Assembly: GCF_900106795.1 (NCBI RefSeq)
Contig: NZ_FNNS01000008.1
Coordinates: 87,311 to 151,310, forward strand
Direction of reading: 5' to 3'
Origin: Aequorivita viscosa
GTDB taxonomy: Bacteria > Bacteroidota > Bacteroidia > Flavobacteriales > Flavobacteriaceae
Length of the DNA stretch: 64,000 bases
The notes below the pieces were generated by a model that was not told where the DNA came from, did no database searches, and worked only from the letters and a program-made list of their open reading frames with translations. Every line of letters begins with the position of its first letter. Within the stretch, counting starts at the first letter, position 1. Position numbers and translations under genes: made by a program. Below, piece after piece: positions 1-10,158 of this stretch.

Positions 1-197
1 TTTACGTAGTTTTCGGCAGGTCAAAATCACGAATTTATTAACAAAATAAGGAGGTAGAACCGTTGATAAGTATAAGGATGAAAACTTTGAATTTCGATTT
101 AGATTTTGTCCTTTTACTAAAATGAATTGAAAGAGGAATGGTTTTTGACTTAATATTGATTAATTTAGTATTTTAAAGAAGAAAGGATATTTAAAAC

Positions 198-2750
198 ATG
201 GAGGATAATTTTTCACCGAGAGTAAAAGACGTAATAGCGTATAGTAAAGAAGAGGCACTCCGATTGGGCCATGATTTTATTGGCACGGAGCACCTAATGC
301 TAGGGCTATTAAGAGATGGAAACGGAAAAGCAGTAACAATTTTAAATTCACTGGCGGTAGATTTAAACCATCTACGTAGAAAAGTGGAGATTTTAAGACC
401 TGCTAATTCCGCAGTAATAACAACCACAAATGACAAAAAGAATCTGCATTTAACTAGACAGGCCGAAAGGGCATTGAAAACTACTTTTTTGGAAGCCAAG
501 CTTTTTCAAAGTACTTCAATTAACACAGCGCACTTACTTTTATGCATTCTTCGAAACGAAAATGATCCAACAACAAAATTGTTGAACAAAATGAAGATTG
601 ATTATGACGCTGTAAAAGACCAATTTAAGCTTATGATAACTAATGAAGATGATTTTATAGATACCCCCCCCTCCAATGCACTTCCGAACGAAGACGATTT
701 TTCACCAGGCGAGGGCGGAAAAGAAAATCTGTTCACAGGTGGCGCTTCTAAGTCCAATAAAAAATCTAAAACCCCTGTATTAGATAATTTTGGAAGAGAT
801 CTTACCGCACTTGCAGAAGAAGGAAAGTTAGATCCGGTTGTAGGAAGGGAAAATGAAATTCAGAGAGTTTCTCAAATTTTAAGTCGTAGAAAGAAAAACA
901 ACCCACTTTTAATTGGAGAACCAGGAGTTGGAAAATCTGCAATCGCTGAAGGACTTGCACTTAGAATTATACAACGAAAAGTTTCGCGGATTTTATACGA
1001 CAAACGCGTTGTTACTTTAGATTTGGCGAGTTTAGTTGCGGGTACAAAATACAGAGGACAGTTTGAGGAACGAATGAAAGCAGTAATGAACGAGCTTGAA
1101 AAGAACGATGACATCATTCTTTTTATAGACGAAATTCATACTATAGTAGGCGCAGGTGGTGCCACTGGCTCGCTCGATGCTTCAAATATGTTTAAACCTG
1201 CGTTGGCCAGAGGCGAAATTCAATGTATAGGAGCTACCACGTTGGACGAATATCGCCAGTATATTGAAAAGGACGGGGCTTTAGAAAGACGTTTCCAGAA
1301 GGTATTGGTTGAACCTACAAACGTGGAAGAAACCGTTGAAATACTTATGAATATTAAGGATAAGTACGAAACGCATCACAACGTAGAATATACCGACGAG
1401 GCAATAATGGCGTGTGTAAAACTCACAAATCGCTATATGACGGAACGTTTCCTTCCAGACAAAGCCATTGATGCTTTAGATGAGGCAGGATCCCGCGTAC
1501 ACATTACGAACATACACGTTCCTGATAAAATTCTTAAAATTGAAGCCCAATTAGAAGAAGTTCGCGAATTAAAGAACTCGGTAGTGAAAAAGCAGAAGTA
1601 TGAAGAAGCTGCTAAACTGCGTGACGACGAAAAGAATCTTGAAAAAGAACTGGCAGAAGAACAAGCAAATTGGGAAGCTGAGTCTAAACTCAATAAAATT
1701 GCAGTTACCGAAGAAAATGTAGCTGAAGTTGTAGCTATGATGACAGGGATACCTGTAAACCGAATTGCACAGACCGAAAGCACCAAATTAGCTGCGCTTC
1801 CTGACCGAATTAAAGGAAAGGTAATTGGGCAAGACGAAGCAGTTACTAAAGTAGTGAAGGCTATTCAACGTAACCGAGCTGGTTTAAAAGACCCAAATAA
1901 ACCGATTGGATCATTCATATTCCTTGGTCAAACAGGCGTTGGAAAAACCCAATTGGCAAAGGTATTGGCACGTGAATTATTCGACTCAGACAATGCGCTT
2001 ATACGTATTGATATGAGTGAGTATATGGAAAAATTTGCTATTTCCCGTTTAATTGGAGCACCTCCAGGATATGTAGGATATGAAGAAGGTGGCCAACTAA
2101 CTGAGAAAATTAGAAGAAAACCGTATGCTGTTGTGCTGCTTGACGAAATTGAAAAAGCACACCCAGATGTATTCAATATGCTGCTTCAAGTTTTAGACGA
2201 TGGTTATTTAACAGATAGTCTAGGTCGTAAAATTGACTTTAGAAATACTATTATCATTATGACATCCAATATTGGAGCGCGCCAAATTAAGGACTTTGGG
2301 CAAGGCGTTGGTTTTGGAACCTCGGCGAAAAAGAGCCAAGAGGAAACGTATACCAAAAGTGTTATCGAAAACGCACTTAAGAAAACGTTTGCACCAGAAT
2401 TCCTAAATCGAATTGATGATGTTATGGTATTTAATGCTTTAGAAAGAGACGATATTCATAAGATTATCGACATCGAACTTGACAAGCTTTACCTTCGTAT
2501 TAACGATCTTGGATACACCTTGAATTTATCTGAAAAGGCTAAAGACTTTATTGCCGACAAAGGATTCGATAAACAATATGGAGCACGGCCTTTAAATCGA
2601 GCTATCCAAAAGTATATTGAAGATGCGCTGGCCGAAGAGATAATTAACAGCGGATTAAACGAAGGCGATACCATTACAATGGACTTAGACGAAGAGAAAA
2701 AGGAGTTGACTATTAATATCAAAAAACAAAAGAAGACAACCGAATCTTAA
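198..2750 (+). CDS. clpC: ATP-dependent Clp protease ATP-binding subunit ClpC
   Basis: Hsp100/AAA+ unfoldase that feeds substrates to the ClpP protease in the cytoplasm. The 850-residue protein has a double Clp N-domain (about 1-145), a linker, AAA-1 with Walker A GEPGVGKS at 240-247, a UVR-like coiled region near 480-515, and AAA-2 with Walker A GQTGVGKT at 577-584. A VGF tripeptide at 704-706 fits the ClpP-docking loop, which separates it from ClpB. The length is normal for ClpC. The ATG lies after an A-rich stretch typical of flavobacterial starts. The gene is monocistronic and ends at a strong hairpin. The 197 bp upstream hold no gene; no convincing promoter was recognised there. Confidence 0.96.
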   Translation: MEDNFSPRVKDVIAYSKEEALRLGHDFIGTEHLMLGLLRDGNGKAVTILNSLAVDLNHLRRKVEILRPANSAVITTTNDKKNLHLTRQAERALKTTFLEAKLFQSTSINTAHLLLCILRNENDPTTKLLNKMKIDYDAVKDQFKLMITNEDDFIDTPPSNALPNEDDFSPGEGGKENLFTGGASKSNKKSKTPVLDNFGRDLTALAEEGKLDPVVGRENEIQRVSQILSRRKKNNPLLIGEPGVGKSAIAEGLALRIIQRKVSRILYDKRVVTLDLASLVAGTKYRGQFEERMKAVMNELEKNDDIILFIDEIHTIVGAGGATGSLDASNMFKPALARGEIQCIGATTLDEYRQYIEKDGALERRFQKVLVEPTNVEETVEILMNIKDKYETHHNVEYTDEAIMACVKLTNRYMTERFLPDKAIDALDEAGSRVHITNIHVPDKILKIEAQLEEVRELKNSVVKKQKYEEAAKLRDDEKNLEKELAEEQANWEAESKLNKIAVTEENVAEVVAMMTGIPVNRIAQTESTKLAALPDRIKGKVIGQDEAVTKVVKAIQRNRAGLKDPNKPIGSFIFLGQTGVGKTQLAKVLARELFDSDNALIRIDMSEYMEKFAISRLIGAPPGYVGYEEGGQLTEKIRRKPYAVVLLDEIEKAHPDVFNMLLQVLDDGYLTDSLGRKIDFRNTIIIMTSNIGARQIKDFGQGVGFGTSAKKSQEETYTKSVIENALKKTFAPEFLNRIDDVMVFNALERDDIHKIIDIELDKLYLRINDLGYTLNLSEKAKDFIADKGFDKQYGARPLNRAIQKYIEDALAEEIINSGLNEGDTITMDLDEEKKELTINIKKQKKTTES

Positions 2751-2776
2751 TGAGTGTAAAGATTCATAAAAATGAA

Positions 2777-2816
2777 AATCCCCAAGAACGATTAATCTTG
2801 GGGATTTTTTTATTTT
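2777..2816 (+). terminator. Rho-independent terminator of clpC
   Basis: A perfect 11-bp stem, AATCCCCAAGA pairing with TCTTGGGGATT, with an 8-base loop and a following T-run, 26 bp after the clpC stop. Confidence 0.88.
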
Positions 2817-2891
2817 AAATATTTGCTTGTTTCAGTAAGCAGCATTCACTTGCAGCACTTAGATTCAGATTATCTGTTAACGCATTATTTC

Positions 2892-4403
2892 TTATTCAAA
2901 CATTATTTCTGGATCTACTTCTAATGAAGAAAGAAATGATACACTTGCATGAATATCGTCTGCCATTACTCGATCTTCTTCAATAAACGAAACTATAGAG
3001 CGATAAGGCTTTAGAAAGGTTTCTATAAATGGCGAAGTTTTTTTAGGTTCTCTAAATTTTAATGCTTGAGAAGCATTCATCAATTCAATAGCCAATATTG
3101 TTTCAATATTGTTGATAACGCGTAAACATTTAGTAGCTGCATTCGCTCCCATGCTAACGTGGTCTTCCTGCCCATTAGAAGAAACAATAGAATCTACCGA
3201 CGCTGGCGATGCTAGTTGCTTATTCTGACTTGCAATACTCGCTGCAGAATATTGTGGAATCATAAACCCGCTGTTCAATCCTGGATTGTTTACTAAAAAT
3301 GCCGGAAGCCCTCTTAACCCAGAGATTAATTGGTATGTTCTTCTTTCAGAAATACTCCCTAATTCAGACATTGCAATTGCCAAATAATCCAAAGCCAATG
3401 CTAACGGCTGTCCGTGAAAGTTTCCTGCAGAAATAATAACGTCTTCTTTTACAAAAACATTAGGATTATCGGTAACCGAATTCATTTCAGTCTTAAACGT
3501 TTTGTGCACAAAATTGAGAGTGTCTTTTGTTGCTCCGTGCACTTGTGGAATACATCGGAAAGAATACGGATCTTGCACATTTATTTTCTCTGAATTCCCA
3601 ATTTCGCTACCGTCAAGGAACTCAAGAAATCGTTCGGCAGTTTTTACTTGCCCTCTATGAGGTCTAATTAAATGCACCAAAGAATTAAAAGGGCTCATAT
3701 TGCAATCGAAGGCATCTGTTGAAATTGCCCCAATTAAATCGGCCATATACGAAAGTTTATAGCTTTTTAATAGACAATGAACACCATAAGCAGTCATAAA
3801 TTGAGTTCCATTTAAGAGTGCTAAACCTTCCTTTGCTTGAAGTGTTATGGGTTCCCAGCCAAACTTTTTCATTATTTTTTCAGAAGCAACACGCTTTCCT
3901 CCATAATACACCTCTCCCTTACCTAATAATGGTAATGATAAATGCGCCAACGGAGCTAAGTCTCCCGAAGCACCTAAACTTCCTTGTGTATAAATTACAG
4001 GAAGCACTTCATTGTTATAAAACTCAATCAATCGTTCTACGGTCTGTAATTGAACGCCGCTATACCCATAACTCAACGACTGGATTTTTAGTAAAAGCAT
4101 TAGTTTCACAATCGGCTTCGGCACAAAACTTCCAGTACCACAGGCGTGCGACATCACTAAATTCTCTTGCAATTTGGAAAGATTATCTGAAGTTATTTTC
4201 ACATTACAAAGCGAACCGAAACCAGTATTAATACCATATACGGGAGTTTCGTTGTCTTTCATCTTGTTTATTAAATAGTCCCTAGACTTATTAATATTCA
4301 ATTGGGCTTCTTCTGATAATGCAAGCTTTTTCTGACTATCTAATATTTCTTTAATAATGGATAAATCTAAGATGTCAGAACTAATATAATGTATTCCTTC
4401 CAT
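2892..4403 (-). CDS. hutH: Histidine ammonia-lyase (aromatic amino acid lyase family)
   Basis: Deaminates L-histidine to urocanate, the first step of the Hut pathway. At 503 residues it has the usual HutH length. The MIO cofactor triad Ala-Ser-Gly sits at 145-147 inside GASGDLAPL, and the catalytic Tyr is at 56 (VYGINTGFG). The substrate-selectivity pair is Ser85-His86 (MSHACG); in this family Ser-His goes with histidine lyases, whereas tyrosine and phenylalanine lyases have His-Leu or Phe-Leu. No hutU, hutI or hutG lies next to it, so the rest of the pathway, if present, is elsewhere. It converges on clpC and is divergent from the thioredoxin lipoprotein. A role in pigment or aryl-acid synthesis is possible but the Ser-His pair argues against it. 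Confidence 0.88.
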   Translation of the reverse strand: MEGIHYISSDILDLSIIKEILDSQKKLALSEEAQLNINKSRDYLINKMKDNETPVYGINTGFGSLCNVKITSDNLSKLQENLVMSHACGTGSFVPKPIVKLMLLLKIQSLSYGYSGVQLQTVERLIEFYNNEVLPVIYTQGSLGASGDLAPLAHLSLPLLGKGEVYYGGKRVASEKIMKKFGWEPITLQAKEGLALLNGTQFMTAYGVHCLLKSYKLSYMADLIGAISTDAFDCNMSPFNSLVHLIRPHRGQVKTAERFLEFLDGSEIGNSEKINVQDPYSFRCIPQVHGATKDTLNFVHKTFKTEMNSVTDNPNVFVKEDVIISAGNFHGQPLALALDYLAIAMSELGSISERRTYQLISGLRGLPAFLVNNPGLNSGFMIPQYSAASIASQNKQLASPASVDSIVSSNGQEDHVSMGANAATKCLRVINNIETILAIELMNASQALKFREPKKTSPFIETFLKPYRSIVSFIEEDRVMADDIHASVSFLSSLEVDPEIMFE

Positions 4404-4419
4404 GGTATTTAAATTTGTG

Positions 4420-4427
4420 CAAAAGTA
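4420..4427 (-). promoter_or_regulatory. Candidate -7 box of hutH
   Basis: On the minus strand this reads TACTTTTG, a full match to the Bacteroidota -7 consensus TAnnTTTG, 17 bp before the hutH start. No clear -33 TTTG is present, so it is tentative. Confidence 0.4.
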
Positions 4428-4609
4428 AGCAATTTTAAACGGGTGAGCGTAGGTAAACTGCTCTAAAAAGAGTTTTGTAAAAGTTTAAAATCAAGTGTCA
4501 AAACCAAACTTTTACATTCCTAAAAATTAACAAACTAGTATCGTAGATATCAGCGCACATTGTTAAATTTACCACGAATCAAATCAACACTTAAAACTTT
4601 TATTAAAAA

Positions 4610-5977
4610 ATGAAGCAATTTACAATACTTCTGCTAGCATTGGCGCTTTTTTCGTGCGAGCAAGAAAAGAAACAAACCTACACAGTAGTTGGCGGCACCG
4701 TTGAAAACAATACAGCAGAAAATGTTGTAATACGTGGAACTGATTTTGAAGCCAAACTTCCTATATCGCTCGAGGGCACATTTTTGGATACACTTACCCT
4801 ACAAAATGATGGATTTTATCAATTATATGTAGGTAGGGAACGAGCTGAAATTTATTTGGAAAAAGGTCAGAACCTTACTGTAAACCTGAACACAGAAGAG
4901 TTTGACGAAAGCCTAAAATATTCGGGAGATCTTGCAAATCCGAATAACTTTTTAGCACAGAAATATCTTTGGAACGAAAAAAACCTAGATTTTAAATATC
5001 TCTTTACACGAGATGAAGATAGCTTTTTGAACAAACTAAATGAAGATCAAAAAGCACTAGATAGTCTTTATGCTTCACATAATATCAAGAACGATAATTT
5101 CAAAAAAATGTTAGCTGAAGAAGATAAGTATTCAAAAGCTTCATTAATTGAAAACTATCAGAGTGCACATAGTTATTACACTATGAAACCCGAATTTCAA
5201 GTTAGTCAAGGGTTTTACGAATCTTTAAACGATATTAATTTTTCAGACACCTTAGCTTTTCGCAATTCGGCTTCTTATCAAAATTTACTTTCTGTACACT
5301 TCAATCGTGTAGCGAGTAAGGAAGCACTAGAAGGAGATAATTCAGAACATACTTTATACTTTCTAAAAAGTGTAGACGAAGCCCTACCCGACGGTTATGC
5401 TAAAGATAAATTAATGTACGACCATCTTCAATTTGGTCTTAAGGCCGACAGACATTTAGGCGAGAATTATGATATTTATGTAAAGTCTAATCCAAACCCA
5501 AAAAACCTCGCTAAACTTACAGAGCGTTACAATCTTCTAAAGTCGCTAATGCAAGGTGAACCATCGCCTACTTTCGATTTTGAAAATCATAAAGGAGGCA
5601 CTACTAGCCTAGACGATTTAAAAGGAAAATATGTTTATATAGATGTTTGGGCTACTTGGTGTGGACCTTGCCTACGCGAAATTCCTTCGTTAAAGGAAAT
5701 AGAAGAAGAATATAGAGGAAAAAACATTCAGTTTGTGAGTATTTCTATTGACGAACCTAAAGATTACGAAAAATGGAGAGCTATGGTAACAGAAAAATCT
5801 CTAGTTGGAATTCAACTCATGGCCGACAACAATTGGGAATCTAAGTTTGTAAAAGAATATGGCATTTTAGGAATCCCTAGATTTATCTTGCTAGATCCGA
5901 AAGGCAACATTGTAAATGCCGATGCACCCCGTCCATCCGATTTAAAATTAAAAGAAGTTTTCGACTCTTTGCTTTAA
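4610..5977 (+). CDS. TlpA-family thioredoxin-like lipoprotein
   Basis: Probable envelope thiol-disulfide oxidoreductase. The first 16 residues form a lipoprotein signal ending in the lipobox LFSC, followed by a charged linker. About 330 residues of helical, poorly conserved sequence precede a C-terminal thioredoxin fold with the active site WCGPC (Cys351 and Cys354) and the cis-proline segment GIPRFIL. The size (455 aa) and layout match the many Bacteroidota TlpA/AhpC-TSA lipoproteins whose N-terminal half is variable. It lies convergent to the cytochrome c synthase gene, and a reductase for apocytochrome haem-binding cysteines would fit there, but that link is inference. The substrate is unknown. 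Confidence 0.85.
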   Translation: MKQFTILLLALALFSCEQEKKQTYTVVGGTVENNTAENVVIRGTDFEAKLPISLEGTFLDTLTLQNDGFYQLYVGRERAEIYLEKGQNLTVNLNTEEFDESLKYSGDLANPNNFLAQKYLWNEKNLDFKYLFTRDEDSFLNKLNEDQKALDSLYASHNIKNDNFKKMLAEEDKYSKASLIENYQSAHSYYTMKPEFQVSQGFYESLNDINFSDTLAFRNSASYQNLLSVHFNRVASKEALEGDNSEHTLYFLKSVDEALPDGYAKDKLMYDHLQFGLKADRHLGENYDIYVKSNPNPKNLAKLTERYNLLKSLMQGEPSPTFDFENHKGGTTSLDDLKGKYVYIDVWATWCGPCLREIPSLKEIEEEYRGKNIQFVSISIDEPKDYEKWRAMVTEKSLVGIQLMADNNWESKFVKEYGILGIPRFILLDPKGNIVNADAPRPSDLKLKEVFDSLL

Positions 5978-6001
5978 TAAGATAGTTTTACAAATAAATA
6001 G

Positions 6002-6034
6002 AAACCCCAGAATACGCAAAGTTATTCTGGGGTT
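6002..6034. terminator. Terminator between convergent tlpA-like gene and ccsBA
   Basis: AAACCCCAGAATA pairs with TATTCTGGGGTTT around a 7-base loop, with a T-run on the plus side. It lies between two convergent genes and probably serves mainly the plus-strand gene. Confidence 0.85.
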
Positions 6035-6059
6035 TTTATATTTTATCCTCTATTCAGCT

Positions 6060-9000
6060 TTAAGCTTTTTTAGGTTTCTTTTTCTTCCCGTAATACTTCT
6101 TATACCTGAAGTAAGACACTACACTTAAAATTACCGCAAATAATGTGATCCACCAAACAAAAGTTGGCGTGGCTGGCGCATCTCCACTAGCGTATGAATG
6201 CAAACCGCTTAGATAGAAGTTAACGCCAAAATACGTCATCATAATCGATGCATACGAGAACATTGCCAGTACATTAAAAGTCCATCGCCCGCGTAAGCCT
6301 GGAACTAACCTTGCGTGGATAACAAATGCATAAATCATAATACTAACAAGTGCCCAGGTTTCTTTTGGATCCCAGCCCCAATAACGCCCCCAGCTCTCAT
6401 TCGCCCATTGGCCACCCAAAAAGTTTCCAATGGTCAGCAATACTAAACCAGCAGTAAGTGCCATTTCGGTAATAACCGTAAGTTCACTGATGTTAATTTC
6501 CATCAGGCTATAATTTTTCTTGTTTGTGAAAATCATTAAAAACAATGAAATCATTGCCAATATCATTCCTAGTGTGAATGGGCCGTAACTCATTACAATA
6601 ACAGCAACATGAATCATTAGCCAATAACTATCCAGAACGGGTTGTAAGTTGGCTATTGAAGGATCTAACCAGTTTTCGTGCGCTACCCATAATATAATTG
6701 CTCCTGCAAAAGCAGTAGAAGCCACAGTTAGATCGCTTTTGCGACCAAAGGAAAGTCCGAAGAAAACAGTAGCCCAAGCAACGTAGATAACCGATTCATA
6801 AGCATCGCTCCACGGTGCATGCCCACTTACATACCAACGAAGCGCAAGCCCGAGCGTCATTAATGCAAACAATATCCACATTATAACTTTAGAACCCGTT
6901 ACAAGCGTACGAAGGATTTTTCTATCTTTAAAAAGCTGCGCAATAATAAAGATGAACATTAAAATTCCAAATACCGCAAAATATTTGTACAAACGATTAA
7001 AGATATCTGCTTTGTTATAAAAGGCTTCCGCTTTCAACCTGTTTTCTGATGGCATTATTTCAGAACCATACTTCTTTTGAAAATTGGTGATACTTTCCAA
7101 TAGTTCATCAGCTTGTTTATAATCGCCTGTGTCGCGTGCTTTCTTTAATGTATCAAAGTACATAGGAAGAATATTTCTGGCATAAAGCGAATCCATTCCT
7201 GTTAAATTAACTTCTCCCAATTCGGGGTACGACACCCACTTATTTCCTTCATCCCCTGGAATTGGAAATATTTTTAAGATACTTCCACTAAGTGCTGCAT
7301 TAAGCAACGAAAAGTTTTCGTGAGCTCTAATAAAGTCCTTTTGAAACTGGTTAGGAGTTGTTGTTCGCGTGGCAGCAGAAAGGTACGGTTCGAGTTTGTA
7401 GTTTCCCTTTTCGTCGAACAAATCCAATAAGGCAACGTCTTTTTGCCCCTCAGGAACGCCAGCTACGTGGCGAATACTATCGTTACCTCTTTTTAATGCA
7501 ATAATTGGCACTTCTACCCAAAGTCGAGGAAACTCCGCCATTGAAATAAACACCTGGTCGGCATTCAAACCTTGATAATGATCGCTTCTACTAACCTTTC
7601 TTAAGAGTTCACTAGCAAAGGTATTGATAGGCTTCATTCTACCATTATCCTGTATCAATAAATGTCCAAATTTATCGGCGTGTTCTTTACTTACGGCATT
7701 AGCGACAATCAAAGAGTCTATTTGCTGCCTGGGTACGGGAACGTGTCGTGAAGGGTCGTGTTCTTGAGCCATTCCAGAAATAGTAAAAAACAAGACTAAA
7801 ACAGTCATCATGCTCTTTTTCTTACGTTTAATTCGATCGAGCATTACTTCTAATTTCCCAAAACGACTGTGTTTGCTAAAAAGAATTGCCATTAGACCAA
7901 TGTATAAAAAGAAGTATCCTATATAAGTGATCCAAGTACCCCACCAATCGTGATTTACAGAAAGAATAGTTCCCCCTTCATCTGGATCGAAACCTGATTG
8001 AAAAAACCGATATCCCTGATGATCTAATACATTATTCATAAAAATTTCGGCATCGAAATGCTCTTTGTTTTCATCTATTACGGTAACCTTACTTTTAAAT
8101 GATGAATATCCCTTTTCTGTTCCTGGATATTTATCGGCTATAAAATCGTTTAAGGTTATACTAAATGGAAGCTCAATATTTTCAGAACCGTAGCTCATAT
8201 ATACTTTTAAACCAGCTATTTCGGTTTCCTTAGGATTTGGAGCTGTACCTCTTCCACCCAGCAATGCAACCGTTTCGGTTTCGTTGTTTGAAGTAACTTC
8301 AACGATAAGAGCGTCTTGATTTGCAGGTTCGTCTGCTTCGGCTTTAACAACGCCAAATTTTCCTTTGGTTAAAGGTTCCGGCACTACAAAACCAATTCCG
8401 CCTAATTGATAAAGAGATCGAAGATTAAATGTTTGAACGCTATCTGCAACAACGGCACCTTCAAACTGATCTGCCATTCGCAGATAATTTCCTTCAAAAG
8501 GACTGGAAACTGTGTAGCTTCCATCGTCGTGAGTCGTAATATTTATAGCTCCTTCAGTAGGTTTGTTAACTGCAAAAAGTATATTGTGAATATTGGAAAC
8601 CTCACCGTTTTTAACCCAATGGTCATGACGTTCACCACCTTCAGACTCTACAATTTTAAGATACTCCTCTCCCGTTTCGTCTGGAGTTAAGCCTTCTTTA
8701 GCTCCTTTTATAAAGTCTTTATATTTTATCGTTACCTCCTGCCCTTTGTAGTCGGTATTAATTTCAAAATTATTGTTTAACCGCTCGGATAGTCTAAGTT
8801 TTTTTGGTTTCAACTTTCTTCGTTGCGCTACACCATCAACCATATAATCGCCGTCGATAAAAACGTCTAGATAAGTTTCTTCTGAAAGAATGGAGTTTTC
8901 TGTTTGACCTTCGCGGATGTGCATTACACCTTCAAAACCAATATAACGGGTAACGAAAGCACCAAAAATTACAAGAATTAAAGAAACGTGAAGCATAAGT

Positions 9001-9245
9001 GATGCCCACATCTTCGGTTTATGAAGATTATACCGGAATATGTTTCCAATAAAGTTAATTACAAAAATGGCCATGATTGCTTCAAACCACCAAGCGTTGT
9101 ATATAAGTTCACGCGTATAGGGAGTTGGAGGGGTTTGAGAGGAAGCGTCCAAAAATGTTCCTACGGCCATTGCGGCGGCATAAACAATGAAAAGAACAGC
9201 GGTTAATCGGGTTGAGAAAAGAACGGAAGCTATCTTTTTTAGCAT
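6060..9245 (-). CDS. ccsBA: Fused cytochrome c synthase ResB-CcsA (System II)
   Basis: Exports haem across the inner membrane and attaches it to apocytochromes c. The 1061-residue protein is the fused form. The N-terminal ResB/CcsB half has membrane segments near 8-30, 50-70 and 80-105, a large periplasmic part, and another segment near 440-460. The C-terminal CcsA half has several helices and the haem-handling tryptophan-rich motif WGRYWGWDPKETW near 952-964, with histidines in MIHVAV and GLHSYA that would be haem ligands. The C-terminus is Lys-rich (cytoplasmic). It is monocistronic and ends 26 bp from the shared terminator. Fused CcsBA is usual in Bacteroidota, so nothing is missing. Confidence 0.93.
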   Translation of the reverse strand: MLKKIASVLFSTRLTAVLFIVYAAAMAVGTFLDASSQTPPTPYTRELIYNAWWFEAIMAIFVINFIGNIFRYNLHKPKMWASLMLHVSLILVIFGAFVTRYIGFEGVMHIREGQTENSILSEETYLDVFIDGDYMVDGVAQRRKLKPKKLRLSERLNNNFEINTDYKGQEVTIKYKDFIKGAKEGLTPDETGEEYLKIVESEGGERHDHWVKNGEVSNIHNILFAVNKPTEGAINITTHDDGSYTVSSPFEGNYLRMADQFEGAVVADSVQTFNLRSLYQLGGIGFVVPEPLTKGKFGVVKAEADEPANQDALIVEVTSNNETETVALLGGRGTAPNPKETEIAGLKVYMSYGSENIELPFSITLNDFIADKYPGTEKGYSSFKSKVTVIDENKEHFDAEIFMNNVLDHQGYRFFQSGFDPDEGGTILSVNHDWWGTWITYIGYFFLYIGLMAILFSKHSRFGKLEVMLDRIKRKKKSMMTVLVLFFTISGMAQEHDPSRHVPVPRQQIDSLIVANAVSKEHADKFGHLLIQDNGRMKPINTFASELLRKVSRSDHYQGLNADQVFISMAEFPRLWVEVPIIALKRGNDSIRHVAGVPEGQKDVALLDLFDEKGNYKLEPYLSAATRTTTPNQFQKDFIRAHENFSLLNAALSGSILKIFPIPGDEGNKWVSYPELGEVNLTGMDSLYARNILPMYFDTLKKARDTGDYKQADELLESITNFQKKYGSEIMPSENRLKAEAFYNKADIFNRLYKYFAVFGILMFIFIIAQLFKDRKILRTLVTGSKVIMWILFALMTLGLALRWYVSGHAPWSDAYESVIYVAWATVFFGLSFGRKSDLTVASTAFAGAIILWVAHENWLDPSIANLQPVLDSYWLMIHVAVIVMSYGPFTLGMILAMISLFLMIFTNKKNYSLMEINISELTVITEMALTAGLVLLTIGNFLGGQWANESWGRYWGWDPKETWALVSIMIYAFVIHARLVPGLRGRWTFNVLAMFSYASIMMTYFGVNFYLSGLHSYASGDAPATPTFVWWITLFAVILSVVSYFRYKKYYGKKKKPKKA

Positions 9246-9262
9246 TATAAATAATTTTGGGG

Positions 9263-9270
9263 CAAATTTA
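9263..9270 (-). promoter_or_regulatory. Candidate -7 box of ccsBA
   Basis: Reads TAAATTTG on the minus strand, a match to TAnnTTTG, 17 bp before the ccsBA start. No -33 element is evident. Confidence 0.4.
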
Positions 9271-9433
9271 GGTAATTGTACTCATTAAAGCTACTAAAAA
9301 CCTTGTTCTAACATTTGAAAATGCAGTAAGGTTTTTCACCTAATTCTCGGCTAAATAGTTTGAATAACAGAAACCTATAAAACGTAGATTATTCCGTAGA
9401 AGTAATCATAAAAAACAGGTTTTAATGAAAGCT

Positions 9434-9841
9434 TTATTTCCCCGCGTTAGGAGTTCTTGAATTAAAAATATTAAGATGAAGAAAAGTCCCCATATTTCGT
9501 GCACGGTTTTTTGCAATTTGAGCTCTTTCATCGTCAGCATCAAACAACGTATCGATAGTTTCAACCCACAGGTTAATCCAAGTTCCAAAATGCATTTCGT
9601 TAATAGAGTTACCAACCTTTTTATCAACTTCAACATGTGCATGCATTGGATTTCCGAAGTATTTACGGTTGAAAAAAAGGTTGGTTTCCCAGAAATCTGT
9701 TAAAAGTTCTAGGTGACTTTCCCAGTCGGTTATAATTCCATTAAAAATAGGGCCGAGCAGTTCGTCCTTTCTTACTTTTGAATAAAAAGTTCTAACCAAT
9801 AAGGAAACGTCTTCTCTAGAATTGATTTTACGATTTGCCAT
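9434..9841 (-). CDS. Group III truncated haemoglobin
   Basis: A small cytoplasmic 2-on-2 globin of 135 residues. The family is linked to oxygen or NO handling. The likely B10 tyrosine is Tyr20 (RTFYSKV), and the proximal haem histidine is probably His84 in NEMHFGTWINLW, the spacing and context usual in group III. It is the second gene after the 95-residue membrane protein (6 bp apart), so the two are probably co-transcribed from the promoter region shared with the divergent Crp/Fnr regulator. That arrangement suggests control by that regulator. The function (NO detoxification or oxygen binding) cannot be told from sequence alone. Confidence 0.9.
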   Translation of the reverse strand: MANRKINSREDVSLLVRTFYSKVRKDELLGPIFNGIITDWESHLELLTDFWETNLFFNRKYFGNPMHAHVEVDKKVGNSINEMHFGTWINLWVETIDTLFDADDERAQIAKNRARNMGTFLHLNIFNSRTPNAGK

Positions 9842-9847
9842 ATTTTT

Positions 9848-10135
9848 TTACAGCAAAGTTATCAAAAGCAACAACATATTGACTACTAATGATATCACCA
9901 ATAACCAAAAGCTCAGTTTTTTACTAGCTCCCGATAATAACGCAGCATTATAACCCATACATAGAGACACGCAAAGCGTTAACTCAATGCCCGTAAGTAA
10001 TGATGTACCTTGGGCTAAAATGGTCATAGCGGCAATAGATCCCAAACAACTATTTAAAATAATTGTAAGCGGTACATACATATAGTAATCGTATTCAAAT
10101 TCGGCTTGCATAGCCTTTAAGGATAATATTTTCAT
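9848..10135 (-). CDS. Small three-helix membrane protein of unknown function
   Basis: A 95-residue protein with hydrophobic stretches near 19-42, 45-66 and 72-95 and an acidic, Tyr-rich N-terminus (EFEYDYYMY). I do not recognise a family. Its stop lies 6 bp from the start of the truncated haemoglobin gene, so it leads a two-gene unit, and it is divergent from a Crp/Fnr regulator across an 80-bp gap. The context suggests a role in respiration or stress in the inner membrane, but this is inference. Confidence 0.75.
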   Translation of the reverse strand: MKILSLKAMQAEFEYDYYMYVPLTIILNSCLGSIAAMTILAQGTSLLTGIELTLCVSLCMGYNAALLSGASKKLSFWLLVISLVVNMLLLLITLL

Positions 10136-10158
10136 AATATTTAATCTTTAATTGTTTT

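Noticed and set aside
191..499. Antisense open frame across the clpC start (102 codons)
   Set aside because: It overlaps a certain gene, has no family likeness and is a typical shadow frame.
3818..4231. Open frame of 137 codons antisense to hutH
   Set aside because: It lies wholly inside a well-supported gene and shows no recognisable domain.
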